Shown here piece by piece: positions 18,242 to 28,088 of a stretch of 64,000 nt of DNA (the first letter of the stretch is position 1; each line of letters begins with the position of its first letter). The stretch lies in assembly GCA_023954015.1 (NCBI GenBank), contig JAMLIS010000007.1, positions 62,001 to 126,000 on the forward strand. Reading direction: 5' to 3'. Source of the stretch: Burkholderiaceae bacterium. GTDB lineage: Bacteria > Pseudomonadota > Gammaproteobacteria > Burkholderiales > Burkholderiaceae_E. The notes beneath the pieces are model-generated. The model saw nothing but the letters and a program-made list of their open reading frames with translations. It was not told the origin of the DNA and searched no databases. The position numbers and the translations under genes were made by a program.

Positions 18242-20039
18242 CGATGCCGACCATGCTGTAGGTCTGCGGGTAGTTGCCCCACAGCGCGTGCGTGACCGGA
18301 TCGATGTCCTCCGACAGCAGCCCGAGCCCATTGCGATTCGCCAGCAGGTTCTCGAACAGCTCGCGGGCGCGCTCGCGCTCGCCGATCTGCGCGAGCGCCT
18401 GGATCCACCAGAAGGTGCAGACGATGAAGGCGGTCTCGGGCATGCCGAAGTCGTCGGGTTGCGCGTAGCGCAGCAGGAAATCGCCGCGGCGCAGTTCGCG
18501 CTCGATCGTCTCGACCGTCGAGCGCAGCCGCGGATCGTCACGTTCCAGGAAGCCCAGCGGTCCCAGCAACAGCAGGCTGGCGTCGGGATCGCGCCCCCCG
18601 AAGGTGGAGGTGAAGGCACCGATCTCTTCGTTCCACGCATGCGCCTCGATCGTCGCCCGGATCTGCGCGGCGCGATCGCTCCACCAGTCGCGCCGATCGT
18701 CCAGGCCGAGGTGCGCGGCGATTCGTTCGAGCCGGTCGCAGGCGGCCCAGCACATCAGCGACGAGAAGGTGTGCACCGCCTCGCGGCCGCGATATTCCCA
18801 GATGCTGGCGTCGGGTCGCGCGTGATTCAGCCATGCCTGTTCGCCGAAGCGTTCGAGCGCCTCGAACAGTTCGCGGCCGGCCGGGCGCGCGAGCCGCCGG
18901 TCGTAGAAAGCGTGCGCCACGGCGAGGATCGCCGAACCGTATACGTCGTGCTGCGCCTGCAGCCAGGCGAGGTTGCCGATGCGTACCGGCGCGTGCCCGC
19001 GATAGCCGCCCAGCGCCGGCGCCACCGCTTCGTCGAGCTGGGTGGCACCGCTCATCCCGTATACCGGCTGCAGCGCCCCGTCGGTCGCGTCGGTGACGAT
19101 GTCCTCGAGATAGCGCAGGAAGCGCTGCATCGAGCCGGTCGCGCCGAGCCGGTTCAATGCGTCGACGGTGAAATACGCGTCACGCAGCCAGCAGAAGCGG
19201 TAATCCCAGTTGCGCTGCGTGCCCGGCGCCTCGGGAATCGAAGTGGTGAGCGAGGCGACGATCGCGCCGGTGTCGTCGAAGGTGTTCAGCTTCAGCGTGA
19301 TCGCCGCGCGGATCACCGCGTCCTGCCACTCGAAGGGGATCGCGAGGTTGCGCACCCAACGCCGCCAGTAGCCGCGCGTCTCGTCGAACAGGCGCCATCC
19401 CGTCTCGCGCGGGCCGCTCGCGAGCGTCTCGTCCGGGCCGAGGATCAGCGTCAGGTCTTCGGTGACGCGGATCCACGCGCGCTCCATCACCTGCGTGATC
19501 GGCGCGTCGGTGGTCAGGCGCAGCGGGTACGAGGCGAGCTGCGCACGGATGTGATGGCTGCCGAAGGTCATTGCCGGACGATCGGCACCGTAGTTGCAAC
19601 GCGGCGCAAAGACCACCCGCAGGCGCGGCCGCCCGGAGATCCGCCGCACCATGCGCACCAGCGACACCGGCGCGAACACGCGCCCGTGCTGGTAGAAGCG
19701 CGGACAGAAATCGATCACCTCGAGCCGCTGCCCCGCGCGATCGGTCATCGTGGTTCGCAGGATCGCCGTGTTGCGCAGGTACTCCTGCGAAATCGTCTCG
19801 ACGTTCTCCATCTCGATCGCGAAGCGACCGTCGTCGCTGTCGTCGTCCAGCAGGCTGCAGAAGACGGGATCGCCGTCGAAACGCGGCACGCACATCCACG
19901 AAACGGCGCCGCGCTCGTCGATCAGCGCGCCGATCCGTGAATTGCCGATGACGCCTGCGCGCAGTCCGGCCGTGCTGCGAGCGGAGCCGCTCGCCGCCGG
20001 CGCCGACGGGGTCCCGGCGCCGCGCTCAACTGCGCTCAT
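18195..20039 (-). CDS. Glycoside hydrolase family 15 protein (glucoamylase/trehalase-like)
   Basis: 614 residues, a predicted cytoplasmic enzyme with no signal peptide. An N-terminal beta-sandwich (about 20-250) precedes the (alpha/alpha)6 catalytic barrel with 'NWDYRFCWLRDAYFTV' near 305, 'EIGAFTSTFGG' and 'LSEDIDPVTHALWGNYPQTYSMVG', the conserved blocks of bacterial GH15. Members hydrolyse alpha-glucosidic bonds of glucans or trehalose. ATG 20039 overlaps the glucokinase stop by 14 bp, so glk and this gene form an operon, back-to-back with otsA-otsB. The natural reading is glucose release by this enzyme and phosphorylation by Glk, with trehalose as a likely substrate; this is inference from context. 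Confidence 0.9.
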   Translation of the reverse strand: MSAVERGAGTPSAPAASGSARSTAGLRAGVIGNSRIGALIDERGAVSWMCVPRFDGDPVFCSLLDDDSDDGRFAIEMENVETISQEYLRNTAILRTTMTDRAGQRLEVIDFCPRFYQHGRVFAPVSLVRMVRRISGRPRLRVVFAPRCNYGADRPAMTFGSHHIRAQLASYPLRLTTDAPITQVMERAWIRVTEDLTLILGPDETLASGPRETGWRLFDETRGYWRRWVRNLAIPFEWQDAVIRAAITLKLNTFDDTGAIVASLTTSIPEAPGTQRNWDYRFCWLRDAYFTVDALNRLGATGSMQRFLRYLEDIVTDATDGALQPVYGMSGATQLDEAVAPALGGYRGHAPVRIGNLAWLQAQHDVYGSAILAVAHAFYDRRLARPAGRELFEALERFGEQAWLNHARPDASIWEYRGREAVHTFSSLMCWAACDRLERIAAHLGLDDRRDWWSDRAAQIRATIEAHAWNEEIGAFTSTFGGRDPDASLLLLGPLGFLERDDPRLRSTVETIERELRRGDFLLRYAQPDDFGMPETAFIVCTFWWIQALAQIGERERARELFENLLANRNGLGLLSEDIDPVTHALWGNYPQTYSMVGIVTCAMRLSERWEDAF

Positions 20040-21075
20040 CGAGGCCCTGTGCCGTCGCCACGATCCCCGGCGCGCGACAGGCGCCGGAGACGATTCGCGC
20101 AAGGCCGCGAAACGCGAGGTCGCCGGCAAGCACGCGGCGCACCGGCACTTCGCGCTGGCGCGCCGCATAGCGGCCCTTGTCGTCGAAGGCTTCGAGGAAT
20201 GCGGCGCGATCGAAGCCGGCGCCCAGGCCGTCGAGCACGCCGCCGGTGAGCCAGACGCCGCCGCCGGCGCCGAAAGCCAGGCAGAGGTCTCCGGCGAAGG
20301 CGCCGAGCAGGCGCGAGAACCAGCGCGCCGCTTCGACCGCGGCATGATCGCCCGCGGCCACGAGCGCCGAGATGCGCGGCGCGGGCAGCAGATCGCCGGC
20401 GCCGGTCTGCCAGGCGTGCAACACGCCGAGGCCCTCGCCGCTGAGCAGGCGTTCCCACGAGACGCGCGTCCAGCGCGCCCGCACGGCGCCGCGCAGGCTC
20501 TCGAGCGCCGGATCGTGTCCGGCGAAGCCCATGTGTCCGGCCTCGCTCGCCAGCACGCGCTCGAGTGCGCCGCCGGCATCGAGCAGCGCGGCGGCGCCCA
20601 GTCCGGTGCCCGGGCCGATCAGCAGTCGATGACCCGCGCCCGGCGCGCCTTCTCGCAGCACTTCGGCGTCGTCCTCGCCCAGGGCCGGCAGGCCGGCGGC
20701 GGCGGCGACGAAGTCGTTGACGAGCCGCAATTCGTCCAGGCCGAGCGCGCTGCGCAACTCGTCGACGTCGAAGGACCATGGACGGTTCGTCATGCGCAGG
20801 CGCATGCCTCGGACCTGCAGCGCGATCGCGAGCGCGGCGCGGCGCGCACGAAGCGGTTGCGTGCGCTCGAAGGCATCGACCGCATCGGGCAGCGACGCGA
20901 AGTCGTCGGCGGGCCAGCGCCCGATCGGACCTGTGTCCGAATCGGCCTGCCAGCGGGCAAAGCGCGCATTGGTTCCGCCGATGTCGGCGAAGGTCCAGGC
21001 GGTGCCGGGCTCCGCGGGCCCCGACGCGGAGACTCCCGACGCCGCTTCGGCTCCGGTGCGATTAAACCCTGGCAT
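20026..21075 (-). CDS. glk: Glucokinase
   Basis: 349 residues. It phosphorylates glucose with ATP. The bacterial Glk signatures are present: phosphate-1 'ADIGGTNARFARW' near 30, the glucose-binding region 'LVNDFVAAAAGL', 'GPGTGLGAAAL' and 'EAGHMGF', and late 'GGVWLTGGVLDGL'. The start is ATG at 21075, and the longer in-frame region upstream would run into the otsA promoter. It is the first gene of the glk-GH15 minus-strand operon and is divergent from otsA by 98 bp. The short shared region probably holds promoters for both. Confidence 0.93.
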   Translation of the reverse strand: MPGFNRTGAEAASGVSASGPAEPGTAWTFADIGGTNARFARWQADSDTGPIGRWPADDFASLPDAVDAFERTQPLRARRAALAIALQVRGMRLRMTNRPWSFDVDELRSALGLDELRLVNDFVAAAAGLPALGEDDAEVLREGAPGAGHRLLIGPGTGLGAAALLDAGGALERVLASEAGHMGFAGHDPALESLRGAVRARWTRVSWERLLSGEGLGVLHAWQTGAGDLLPAPRISALVAAGDHAAVEAARWFSRLLGAFAGDLCLAFGAGGGVWLTGGVLDGLGAGFDRAAFLEAFDDKGRYAARQREVPVRRVLAGDLAFRGLARIVSGACRAPGIVATAQGLDERS

Positions 21076-21173
21076 GGGCCGAACTATACGTCGGAAGCCC
21101 CCCAGTGCAGCCGGCGACCGCGCTGGCAGCGGTTTCCGGGGACACGCAACGCTGGCGTATATTCCGGCGGCAT

Positions 21174-23399
21174 ATGTTCCGCACGCTGAGACTGTCGCTG
21201 CGCTTCGTCGTGCCGCTGGCCATCGCGCTGTTCCTGATGGCGCTCCTCGTCGTTCCCTGGATCGATACGCTGACCACGCGCTGGTTCGTGCGCGACGTCG
21301 AGATACGGGCGCAACTGGTCGGCAATTCGATCGACGACGCGGTCGCCGCAAGCCTGGCGTCAGGCGCCTACGGCGCGATCGAGCAGCGCTTCCAGCGAAC
21401 GATCAGCGACGAACGCCTGTACGCGCTCGGGCTGTGCCTGCCCGACGGAACGCTGGCCGTGCACACCGAGCCGTGGCCGGCGGCGCTCACCTGCACGAAG
21501 GGCCTCGATCCGCTCGCCGCACGCACGCTGTCCGACGAAGCGCTGCACGTGACCGTGCGCCCGGTCCTGCGCGATGGCCAGGACCTCGGACGCCTGTTGA
21601 TCGTGCACGACATGAGCTTCATGCAGCGGCGCAGCGCAGACACGCGCTTCTGGGTGATCGGCCTGTTCGTCATGGCAGGGCTCGTGATCGCCGGCATCAC
21701 GGTGCTCGTCGCGCAGCTCAGCCTGCGCGGCTGGGTGGCCAGCGTGCGCGAGATGCTGCGCGACGAGACGCTTCGCTCGCCGGCGGCGCCCGCCTCGCCC
21801 GAGCTCGCGCCGTTGGTCGGCGACCTGCGCGAGATGCTGCGCGACATCGACAGCGAGCAGCGCCTGCACGACGACATGACGCTGCACTGGACGCCGCACA
21901 CGCTGCGCAAGCTGCTGCGCGAGCAGCTCTCCGGCGACGAGATCATCGTCGTCTCGAACCGCGAGCCGTACATCCACGAAGCAGGCGCGCACGGTCCGGT
22001 CGTGCGCCGACCCGCCAGCGGCCTCGTCACCGCAGTCGAGCCGGTGATGCGCGCGTGCTCGGGAACGTGGATCGCGCACGGCAGCGGCTCGGCCGACCGC
22101 GAGACGGTCGATGCACGCGATCACGTCGGCGTGCCGGTCAGCGACCCGTCGTACACGCTGCGCCGCGTCTGGCTGACGAAGGAGGAAGAGGAAGGCTACT
22201 ACTACGGCTTCGCCAACGAGGGCATCTGGCCGCTTTGCCACATCGCGCACGTGCGCCCGGTGTTCCGCAGCTCCGATTGGGAGCACTACCAGAACGTGAA
22301 CCGGCGCTTCGCCGACGCGGTGATCAACGAGGCGAAGACGGAAGACCCGGTGGTGCTCGTGCAGGACTATCACCTCGCGCTGGTTCCGCGCTTCGTGCGC
22401 GAACAGCTGCCGCGCGCGACGATCATCATGTTCTGGCACATCCCCTGGCCGAACCCGGAGTCGTTCGGCATCTGCCCGTGGAAACGCGAGCTGCTCGAAG
22501 GGCTGCTCGGCAGCGACATCCTCGGCTTCCACACGCGCTACCACTGCAAGAACTTCTTCGAGACGGTCGACCGTTTCGTCGAGGCGCGCATCGAGTACGA
22601 ATCGTCCACCGTCACGGTCGGCGGTCGTCCGACGCGCGTCGAGGCCTACCCCATCTCGATCGCGTGGCCCGAAGCGCCGCCTGCGGGAACGGTGCAGGCC
22701 GCGCGCGCCGAGGTCTTCGCGCAGGCGGAGCTGCCGCCGACGCACCGACTCGCGGTCGGCGTCGACCGCCTCGACTACACGAAGGGAATCATCGAGCGCA
22801 TGCGCGCGGTCGAACGCCTGCTCGAACTGCACCCGGAGTGGATCGGACGCTTCACGCTGATCCAGATCGCCGCGCCGTCGCGCTCGTCGCTCGAGGAGTA
22901 CCAGCGCTTCGAGTCGCAGGTGCGCGAGATCGCAGCCGAGATCAATGCCCGCTTCGACGCGCACGGACCCGAACCGGTGCGCCTGCTGATCGAGCATCAC
23001 GAGAGCGCGTCGGTGTTCCAGCACTACCGCGCCTGCGACGTGTGCGTGGTCACCAGCCTGCACGACGGCATGAACCTGGTCGCGAAGGAATTCATCGGTT
23101 CGCGCGACGACGAATGCGGCGTGCTGATCCTGAGCCAGTTCGCCGGCGCGGCCCGCGAATTGCACGAGGCGCTGATCGTGAATCCGTACCACATCGACCA
23201 GGTCGCCGAGTCGCTGCACAGCGCGCTGACGATGCCCGAAAGCGAGCAGCACGCGCGCATGCGCAGCATGCGGCAGCTGGTGCGCGAGTTCAACGTGTTC
23301 CGCTGGGCCGGACGCATGCTGCTCGATGCGGGACGGCTGCGCAGGCGCGCGCGCCTGCGCGCGCGCCTGAGTGCGGACGCGCAGGAGCTGCCGGCGTGA
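21174..23399 (+). CDS. otsA: Membrane-anchored trehalose-6-phosphate synthase with N-terminal sensor-like module
   Basis: 741 residues, far longer than the roughly 470 of E. coli OtsA. Residues 11-31 and 160-182 are transmembrane helices flanking a periplasmic segment of about 128 residues. A helical linker with two 'REMLRD' repeats (192-197, 219-224) leads to a full GT20 domain from about 256. The catalytic motifs remain: 'VVSNRE', '[14 protein letters not shown]', 'QDYHLALVP', 'VDRLDYTKG' and '[10 protein letters not shown]'. It makes trehalose 6-phosphate from UDP-glucose (or similar) and glucose 6-phosphate. ATG 21174 is preferred to GTG 21105. Its stop overlaps the otsB GTG. The layout resembles a membrane sensor placed on an enzyme. 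Confidence 0.93.
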   Translation: MFRTLRLSLRFVVPLAIALFLMALLVVPWIDTLTTRWFVRDVEIRAQLVGNSIDDAVAASLASGAYGAIEQRFQRTISDERLYALGLCLPDGTLAVHTEPWPAALTCTKGLDPLAARTLSDEALHVTVRPVLRDGQDLGRLLIVHDMSFMQRRSADTRFWVIGLFVMAGLVIAGITVLVAQLSLRGWVASVREMLRDETLRSPAAPASPELAPLVGDLREMLRDIDSEQRLHDDMTLHWTPHTLRKLLREQLSGDEIIVVSNREPYIHEAGAHGPVVRRPASGLVTAVEPVMRACSGTWIAHGSGSADRETVDARDHVGVPVSDPSYTLRRVWLTKEEEEGYYYGFANEGIWPLCHIAHVRPVFRSSDWEHYQNVNRRFADAVINEAKTEDPVVLVQDYHLALVPRFVREQLPRATIIMFWHIPWPNPESFGICPWKRELLEGLLGSDILGFHTRYHCKNFFETVDRFVEARIEYESSTVTVGGRPTRVEAYPISIAWPEAPPAGTVQAARAEVFAQAELPPTHRLAVGVDRLDYTKGIIERMRAVERLLELHPEWIGRFTLIQIAAPSRSSLEEYQRFESQVREIAAEINARFDAHGPEPVRLLIEHHESASVFQHYRACDVCVVTSLHDGMNLVAKEFIGSRDDECGVLILSQFAGAARELHEALIVNPYHIDQVAESLHSALTMPESEQHARMRSMRQLVREFNVFRWAGRMLLDAGRLRRRARLRARLSADAQELPA

Positions 23400-24199
23400 G
23401 CGAGGCGCTGCCTCCCATCCTCGGCAGCGACGGCGACGCCGCGCTGCGCGCGCTGCTGGCGGCGCCCGCGCTGGTCGCCTTCGACTTCGACGGGACGCTC
23501 GCGCCGATCGTCGAGCTGCCGCCGCTGGCGCGCCTTCATCCGGAGGTCGACGCGCCGCTGCGTGCGCTCGCCGCCCGCACCAGCGTGGCGATCGTCTCGG
23601 GCCGCGGCATCGCCGACCTGCGCGAACGCGCCGACATCGCCTCGATCCGGCTGGTCGGCAACCACGGCAACGATGCGTTGCTCGGCGACACCGAAGCGGC
23701 ACGACAGGCGCGACGCACGATGGCGGGCTGGCGCGAGCGGCTGCAACGGACGATCGACGCACGCTTCGGAGCAGACGGCGGCATCGAGATCGAGGACAAG
23801 CAGGCGACGCTGAGCATCCACTTCCGGCGCGCGGCCGACCCCGGGCGCGTCGAGCGCGAGCTCGACGCAATGATTGCCGCACTGGATCCGCCGGCGAAGA
23901 CGATCGGCGGCAAGTTCGTCGTCAACCTGTTGCCCCCGGGGTCGCGCACGAAGCTCGACGCCCTGGTCGAACTGGCCGCCGAGCTGGGCGTCTCGAAGGT
24001 CGCCTTCGTCGGCGACGACGTCACCGACGAGATCGTGTTCGCCGCCGCGCCGCCCACCTGGCTCACCGTTCGCGTGGAGCCGCACGGCCCGAGCGGCGCA
24101 CGCTTCGCTCTCGCCTCGCAGCACCAGATCGCCCGCCTGATCGAGCGGATGATCGAGCTGCTGCCGGACGCGTCGGCCGGGCGGTCGCGTTCCTCTTGA
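23396..24199 (+). CDS. otsB: Trehalose-6-phosphate phosphatase
   Basis: 267 residues, HAD superfamily. It dephosphorylates trehalose 6-phosphate to trehalose. Seen: HAD motif I '[10 protein letters not shown]' near 27, motif II 'VAIVSGRG', the cap region with 'NHGN' and '[13 protein letters not shown]', and motifs III/IV '[10 protein letters not shown]...SRTKLDAL' and 'FVGDDVTDE'. The start is GTG at 23396, overlapping the otsA stop as GTGA, so the two are translationally coupled. The pair is the standard OtsA-OtsB route, next to Glk and a GH15 hydrolase that could supply or recycle glucose. Confidence 0.95.
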   Translation: MSEALPPILGSDGDAALRALLAAPALVAFDFDGTLAPIVELPPLARLHPEVDAPLRALAARTSVAIVSGRGIADLRERADIASIRLVGNHGNDALLGDTEAARQARRTMAGWRERLQRTIDARFGADGGIEIEDKQATLSIHFRRAADPGRVERELDAMIAALDPPAKTIGGKFVVNLLPPGSRTKLDALVELAAELGVSKVAFVGDDVTDEIVFAAAPPTWLTVRVEPHGPSGARFALASQHQIARLIERMIELLPDASAGRSRSS

Positions 24200-24244
24200 T
24201 ATCGCGCAAGGAAGCGCGCCGGCGCAGCGTCCTACAGTGACAGG

Positions 24245-25579
24245 TTGATCCCGACGAGTTCCGTGCCACGCGTACCGGCCGATCGATGTTCGCGCCCATC
24301 CGTCGATCGCAGCGGCGATCGCACCGGCTCCCGCGCTGCGCGCTGGCGTTTCGCGACGCTGCTCGATGCACCGCACCGGCTGGCCTTCTTCACCGGCATG
24401 GTGCTGCTCGCCGCCGTGTCGTCGTGGTGGACGATCGTCCTCGTGCTGCGCCTGCGCAGCGGCGCCCCGCCGCCCTTCGTCGTTGCGCCCGGCAGCGCGC
24501 ATGCGCTGCTGATGGGCGGCTCGTTCATGCCGATGTTCTTCGCCGGTTTTCTTTGCACGGCCGGCCCGCGCTGGCTGCAGGCGCCGCCGGTGAACGCCGC
24601 CTCGCTGCTGCCGCTGGCACTCGCATGGCCCGTCGGCTGGGGGCTCTTCGCGGCCGGTGCGCAGATCGACACACGCATCGCGGCCGGCGGCCTCGCGCTG
24701 GTGGCCTTGGCCTGGAGCAGCTTCGCAGTCCGGATCATGCGCATGATCGCCGCGTCGAAAGCACCCGACCGGCTGCATCCGCTCGTCATCGCGACCGCCT
24801 GCGCGGTCGGTGCGCTCGCTTTCTGGATGGGCGCGTATGCGCTCGCGGCGAACGAGCCGGCGCTGCTCGCCTTGGTCGAGGCGGTGGTGCTGTACGCTTT
24901 CCTCGCGCCGGTGTTCGTCGCGGCGCTGCACCGGATGGTGCCCTTCGTGCACGTCGCTTCGCAGTCGATCGAACGGCGCTTCGGCAACGCGCCGCTGTGG
25001 CTGCTGCTCGGTGCGCTGCTGCTGCAGCCGCCCGTGCAGGCGCTCGCCCTGCTGCTGGACGACGTCCCGGCCACGCGCCTGCTGCACGCGATCGCTTTCG
25101 CCGTCTGCGCGGCGGCGACGATGCTCGTTGCGTGGATCGCATGGCGCTGGCGTACCGAGCAGAACCTGCGGATCCGCCTGCTCGCGATGCTCTTCGGCGC
25201 CTTCGTCTGGCTGGGCATCGCCTTCGCACTGCAGGCAGCCGAGGCGCTCGTGCTCGCTTCGGGGCGCAGCGCCGCCGGGCTGCGGCTCGCGCTGCTGCAC
25301 GCGCTCGCCATGGGCTTCTTCGCGTCGACGATGCTCGCGATGGTCAGCCGCGTCACCTGCGGGCAGGCCGGACGGCTGCTCTCCTCGGAACACATCGTCT
25401 GGTGGCTGTTTCTCGCGCTGCAGGCAGCAACGACCTTGCGCATGATCGCCGCTGTACTGCCCGCGCAACCGCTGCCGCTGATCGCGGCCGCGATCGGGTG
25501 GACGGCGGCGATGCTCGCCTGGTCGCTGCGCTATGCCGGCTGGTACGGGCGTCCGCGCAGCGACGCCCGGCCCGGCTGA
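24245..25579 (+). CDS. nnrS: NnrS family membrane protein (nitric oxide tolerance)
   Basis: Up to 444 residues with about 12 transmembrane segments. NnrS proteins are heme/copper membrane proteins that protect against nitric oxide and accompany denitrification genes. Typical blocks: '[25 protein letters not shown]' (quoted in part; about residues 81-104), 'HRMVPF' and '[24 protein letters not shown]' near 350. The start is unclear: TTG 24245 gives this length, GTG 24263 is next, and the first 40 residues are basic and poorly conserved in look. It precedes ubiU by 31 bp, suggesting a shared low-oxygen role. Confidence 0.9.
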   Translation: MIPTSSVPRVPADRCSRPSVDRSGDRTGSRAARWRFATLLDAPHRLAFFTGMVLLAAVSSWWTIVLVLRLRSGAPPPFVVAPGSAHALLMGGSFMPMFFAGFLCTAGPRWLQAPPVNAASLLPLALAWPVGWGLFAAGAQIDTRIAAGGLALVALAWSSFAVRIMRMIAASKAPDRLHPLVIATACAVGALAFWMGAYALAANEPALLALVEAVVLYAFLAPVFVAALHRMVPFVHVASQSIERRFGNAPLWLLLGALLLQPPVQALALLLDDVPATRLLHAIAFAVCAAATMLVAWIAWRWRTEQNLRIRLLAMLFGAFVWLGIAFALQAAEALVLASGRSAAGLRLALLHALAMGFFASTMLAMVSRVTCGQAGRLLSSEHIVWWLFLALQAATTLRMIAAVLPAQPLPLIAAAIGWTAAMLAWSLRYAGWYGRPRSDARPG

Positions 25580-25610
25580 TTCCGCAACTCCCACCTGGAG
25601 AACCCCGCCG

Positions 25611-26636
25611 ATGACCGCCTCCCGGGAAGCGGCGCGCAAGCCCGAACTCGTCTGCCCTGCGGGGTCGCTGCGCGCGCTCACGCTCGCCGTCGACGCCGGC
25701 GCCGACGCGGTCTACATGGGCCTGAAGGACGCGACCAACGCGCGCAATTTCGCCGGCCTGAACTTCGATCTCGCACAGATGCGCAGCGGCATCGACTACG
25801 CGCACGCGCGCGGCCGCTCGGTGCTGATGGCGCTGAACACCTACGCCGATGCCCGCGAGCCTGCGCGCTGGTGGCGCGCCGTCGACACGGCAGCCGAACT
25901 CGGCGCCGACGCGCTGATCTGCGCCGACATCGCCGTGCTCGGCTACGCGCATCGCACGCATCCGCAGCTTCGCCTGCACCTGTCGGTGCAGGCCTCGGCC
26001 ACCACCTACGAAGCGATCGAGTTCCACCGCGAGCGCTACGGCATCCGGCGCGCGGTGCTGCCGCGCGTGCTCACGCTCTCGCAGGTCGCGCACCTGGCGC
26101 GGCACACGAGCGCCGAGATCGAGGTCTTCGGCTTCGGCAGCCTGTGCGTGATGGTCGAAGGCCGTTGCGCGTTGTCCTCGTACGCCACCGGCCAGTCGCC
26201 GAACACCGCCGGTGTGTGTTCGCCGCCTTCGGCCGTTCGCTGGGAGGACACGAGCCGCGGCGTGCAGGCGCGGCTGAACGGCGTGCTGATCGACCGCTAC
26301 GCCCCCGACGAGCCGCGCGGCTACCCCACCCTGTGCAAAGGCCGCTTCGACGTCGAGGGGACGCGCGACTACGCGCTGGAAGAGCCGACGAGCCTGAACA
26401 CGCTGGCGATACTGCCGCAACTGTTCGACATCGGCGTGGCGGCGGTGAAGATCGAAGGTCGCCAGCGCAGCCCGGCCTATGTCGAGCAGGTCACCCGCGT
26501 CTGGCGGGCGGCAATCGACGAATGCGCGGCCAGGCGCGAGCGCTACAGCGTGCAGCCGCAGTGGATCGCGGCGCTCGGACGCTGGTCGGAAGGCCAGCAG
26601 CACACGCTCGGCGCCTACGATCGCCCGTGGCGCTGA
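25611..26636 (+). CDS. ubiU: UbiU, U32-peptidase-like protein of oxygen-independent ubiquinone synthesis
   Basis: 341 residues. UbiU and UbiV form a [4Fe-4S]-containing complex needed for O2-independent hydroxylation in ubiquinone synthesis, with prephenate as oxygen donor. Four cysteines are at 179, 186, 203 and 242, with exactly the spacing of the E. coli UbiU cluster ligands (169, 176, 193, 232). The U32 core is seen in '[25 protein letters not shown]' (quoted region, 11-35) and 'VKIEGRQRS'. ATG 25611, with CTGGAG 9 bp upstream. It is followed by ubiV after 14 bp and ubiT, an intact ubiU-ubiV-ubiT operon. Confidence 0.95.
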   Translation: MTASREAARKPELVCPAGSLRALTLAVDAGADAVYMGLKDATNARNFAGLNFDLAQMRSGIDYAHARGRSVLMALNTYADAREPARWWRAVDTAAELGADALICADIAVLGYAHRTHPQLRLHLSVQASATTYEAIEFHRERYGIRRAVLPRVLTLSQVAHLARHTSAEIEVFGFGSLCVMVEGRCALSSYATGQSPNTAGVCSPPSAVRWEDTSRGVQARLNGVLIDRYAPDEPRGYPTLCKGRFDVEGTRDYALEEPTSLNTLAILPQLFDIGVAAVKIEGRQRSPAYVEQVTRVWRAAIDECAARRERYSVQPQWIAALGRWSEGQQHTLGAYDRPWR

Positions 26637-26650
26637 ACGGAGAGCGGAAC

Positions 26651-27598
26651 ATGAACGACATCGACCCGGCGGCGCTGCGCACCCGGATCAGCGTGGGCCC
26701 GCTGCTCTACTACTGGCCGCGCAAGGCGGTCATCGAGTTCTACGCGCGAATCGCCGATTCGATCGCCGACACGGTCACGCTCGGCGAAGTCGTCTGCTCG
26801 CGGCGCCACGAGCTGAAGCTGGCCGACTGGCTCGCGCTGGCGCGCGACCTCGCCGCCTGTGGCAAGGAGGTCGTGCTCGCGAGCCAGGCGCTGCTGGAAT
26901 CGGAAGCGGAACTGCGCGAAATGCGCGCGATCGCCGCGCAGCGCGAGTTCCTGGTCGAGGCCGGCGACGCATCGGCGCTGCGCACGCTGGCCGGACACCG
27001 CTTCGTTCTCGGCCCGCACGTGAACGTCTACAGCCGTCCCGCGCTCGAGGAGTACGCCGTGCTCGGCGCAGTGCGATGGGTCGCCCCGGTCGAGCTCGAT
27101 CTCGAGGCGATCGGGCGCATCGACCCGCCCGATGCGCCCGTGCCCGGCGGTCCGGCGCGCGACGAGCCGATCGCCGCCGAGGTATTCGCATTCGGCCGGT
27201 TGCCGCTCGCTTTCTCGGCCCGTTGCTTCACCGCACGGCACTACCGGCTGAGCAAGGACGAATGCGCGTTCCGCTGCATCGAACACCCCGACGGCCTGCT
27301 GCTCGGCACCGACGAAGGCGAGGCCTTCCTGTCGCTCAACGGGATCCAGACGCAGTCCGCAGCGCTGCACTGCCTGATCGCGCAACGGGATGCCGTACGA
27401 AGCGCCGGCGTTCGACGCCTGCGCCTGTCGCCCTGCTCCGCGCACTTCGAGCAGGTCATCGACTGCTTCGACGCCGTGTACAACCGCGACCGAGATCCGC
27501 ACGAGGGCCTCGCGCAATTGCGCGCGCTGCCGCTGCCGGGCGAACTCGTCGACGGTTTCGCACGGCACGCTCCCGGCCTGCAGAGGATCGACGCATGA
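26651..27598 (+). CDS. ubiV: UbiV, U32-peptidase-like partner of UbiU
   Basis: 315 residues. Cysteines at 49, 192, 205 and 209 match the UbiV iron-sulfur ligand pattern (E. coli C39, C180, C193, C197: spacing 13 and 17 after the second Cys). Other U32-type blocks are 'GPLLYYWPRKAVIEFYA' near 16 and 'ARCFTARHYRLSKDECAFRC'. It acts with UbiU in anaerobic ubiquinone synthesis. The ATG at 26651 follows a GGAGAG site. Its stop overlaps the ubiT ATG (ATGA), indicating coupling. Confidence 0.95.
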   Translation: MNDIDPAALRTRISVGPLLYYWPRKAVIEFYARIADSIADTVTLGEVVCSRRHELKLADWLALARDLAACGKEVVLASQALLESEAELREMRAIAAQREFLVEAGDASALRTLAGHRFVLGPHVNVYSRPALEEYAVLGAVRWVAPVELDLEAIGRIDPPDAPVPGGPARDEPIAAEVFAFGRLPLAFSARCFTARHYRLSKDECAFRCIEHPDGLLLGTDEGEAFLSLNGIQTQSAALHCLIAQRDAVRSAGVRRLRLSPCSAHFEQVIDCFDAVYNRDRDPHEGLAQLRALPLPGELVDGFARHAPGLQRIDA

Positions 27599-28047
27599 CC
27601 GCGCAAACGACCGCGGCGCCGCCTGCCGGGGGGCTGCCGGTGCCGGCACCGCTGCGCCGCCTCGTTGCGCGACTGCCGATCGCGCCGCCGTCGATCGCGC
27701 TCGCGCTCGCTCTCGATCGCCTGCTGCTGCCGCGCCTGTCGCGCGACGACGTCGCGCAACTCCGCGGGCGCGTCGTCGAGATCGAAGTGCTCGACCTCGG
27801 TATCCGTTGCCGGGTCTCTCTGGGCGAGCGCGGCTTTCGCGCCGCGCCCGACCGCGGCGCAGTCGCGCTGCGCGTGGCAGCGCAGGCGCCGAGCTACCTG
27901 CGGCTGTTGCGCGGCGAGGAAGACGCCGATCGGCTGTTCTTCGAACGTGCGCTGGTGATGGAAGGCGACACCGAGTACGGACTGGTGCTCAAGAACACGC
28001 TCGACGCGATCGGCCCGCTGCTCGAGTGGCCGCCGGCCGCCCGCTGA
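27595..28047 (+). CDS. ubiT: UbiT, SCP2-domain lipid-binding accessory factor for anaerobic ubiquinone synthesis
   Basis: 150 residues with one SCP2-like domain from about 40 to 140 ('LDRLLLPRLSRDDVAQLRGRVVEIEV', quoted region, and 'YLRLLRGEEDADRLFFERALVMEGDTE'). UbiT binds isoprenoid intermediates and in E. coli is required for ubiquinone synthesis without oxygen. The hydrophobic N-terminal helix is typical. Overlap with ubiV (ATGA) supports the assignment. purU follows 41 bp downstream on the same strand and may be read through. Confidence 0.92.
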   Translation: MTAQTTAAPPAGGLPVPAPLRRLVARLPIAPPSIALALALDRLLLPRLSRDDVAQLRGRVVEIEVLDLGIRCRVSLGERGFRAAPDRGAVALRVAAQAPSYLRLLRGEEDADRLFFERALVMEGDTEYGLVLKNTLDAIGPLLEWPPAAR

Positions 28048-28088
28048 AGCGGACGCGGAGGAAGAAGCGGCGAAGCCGCAGCAAACGG

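Noticed and set aside
23024..25681. Long minus-strand open frame opposite otsA, otsB and nnrS
   Set aside because: Low-complexity Arg/Gln/Ala composition, no domain, antisense to well-supported genes.
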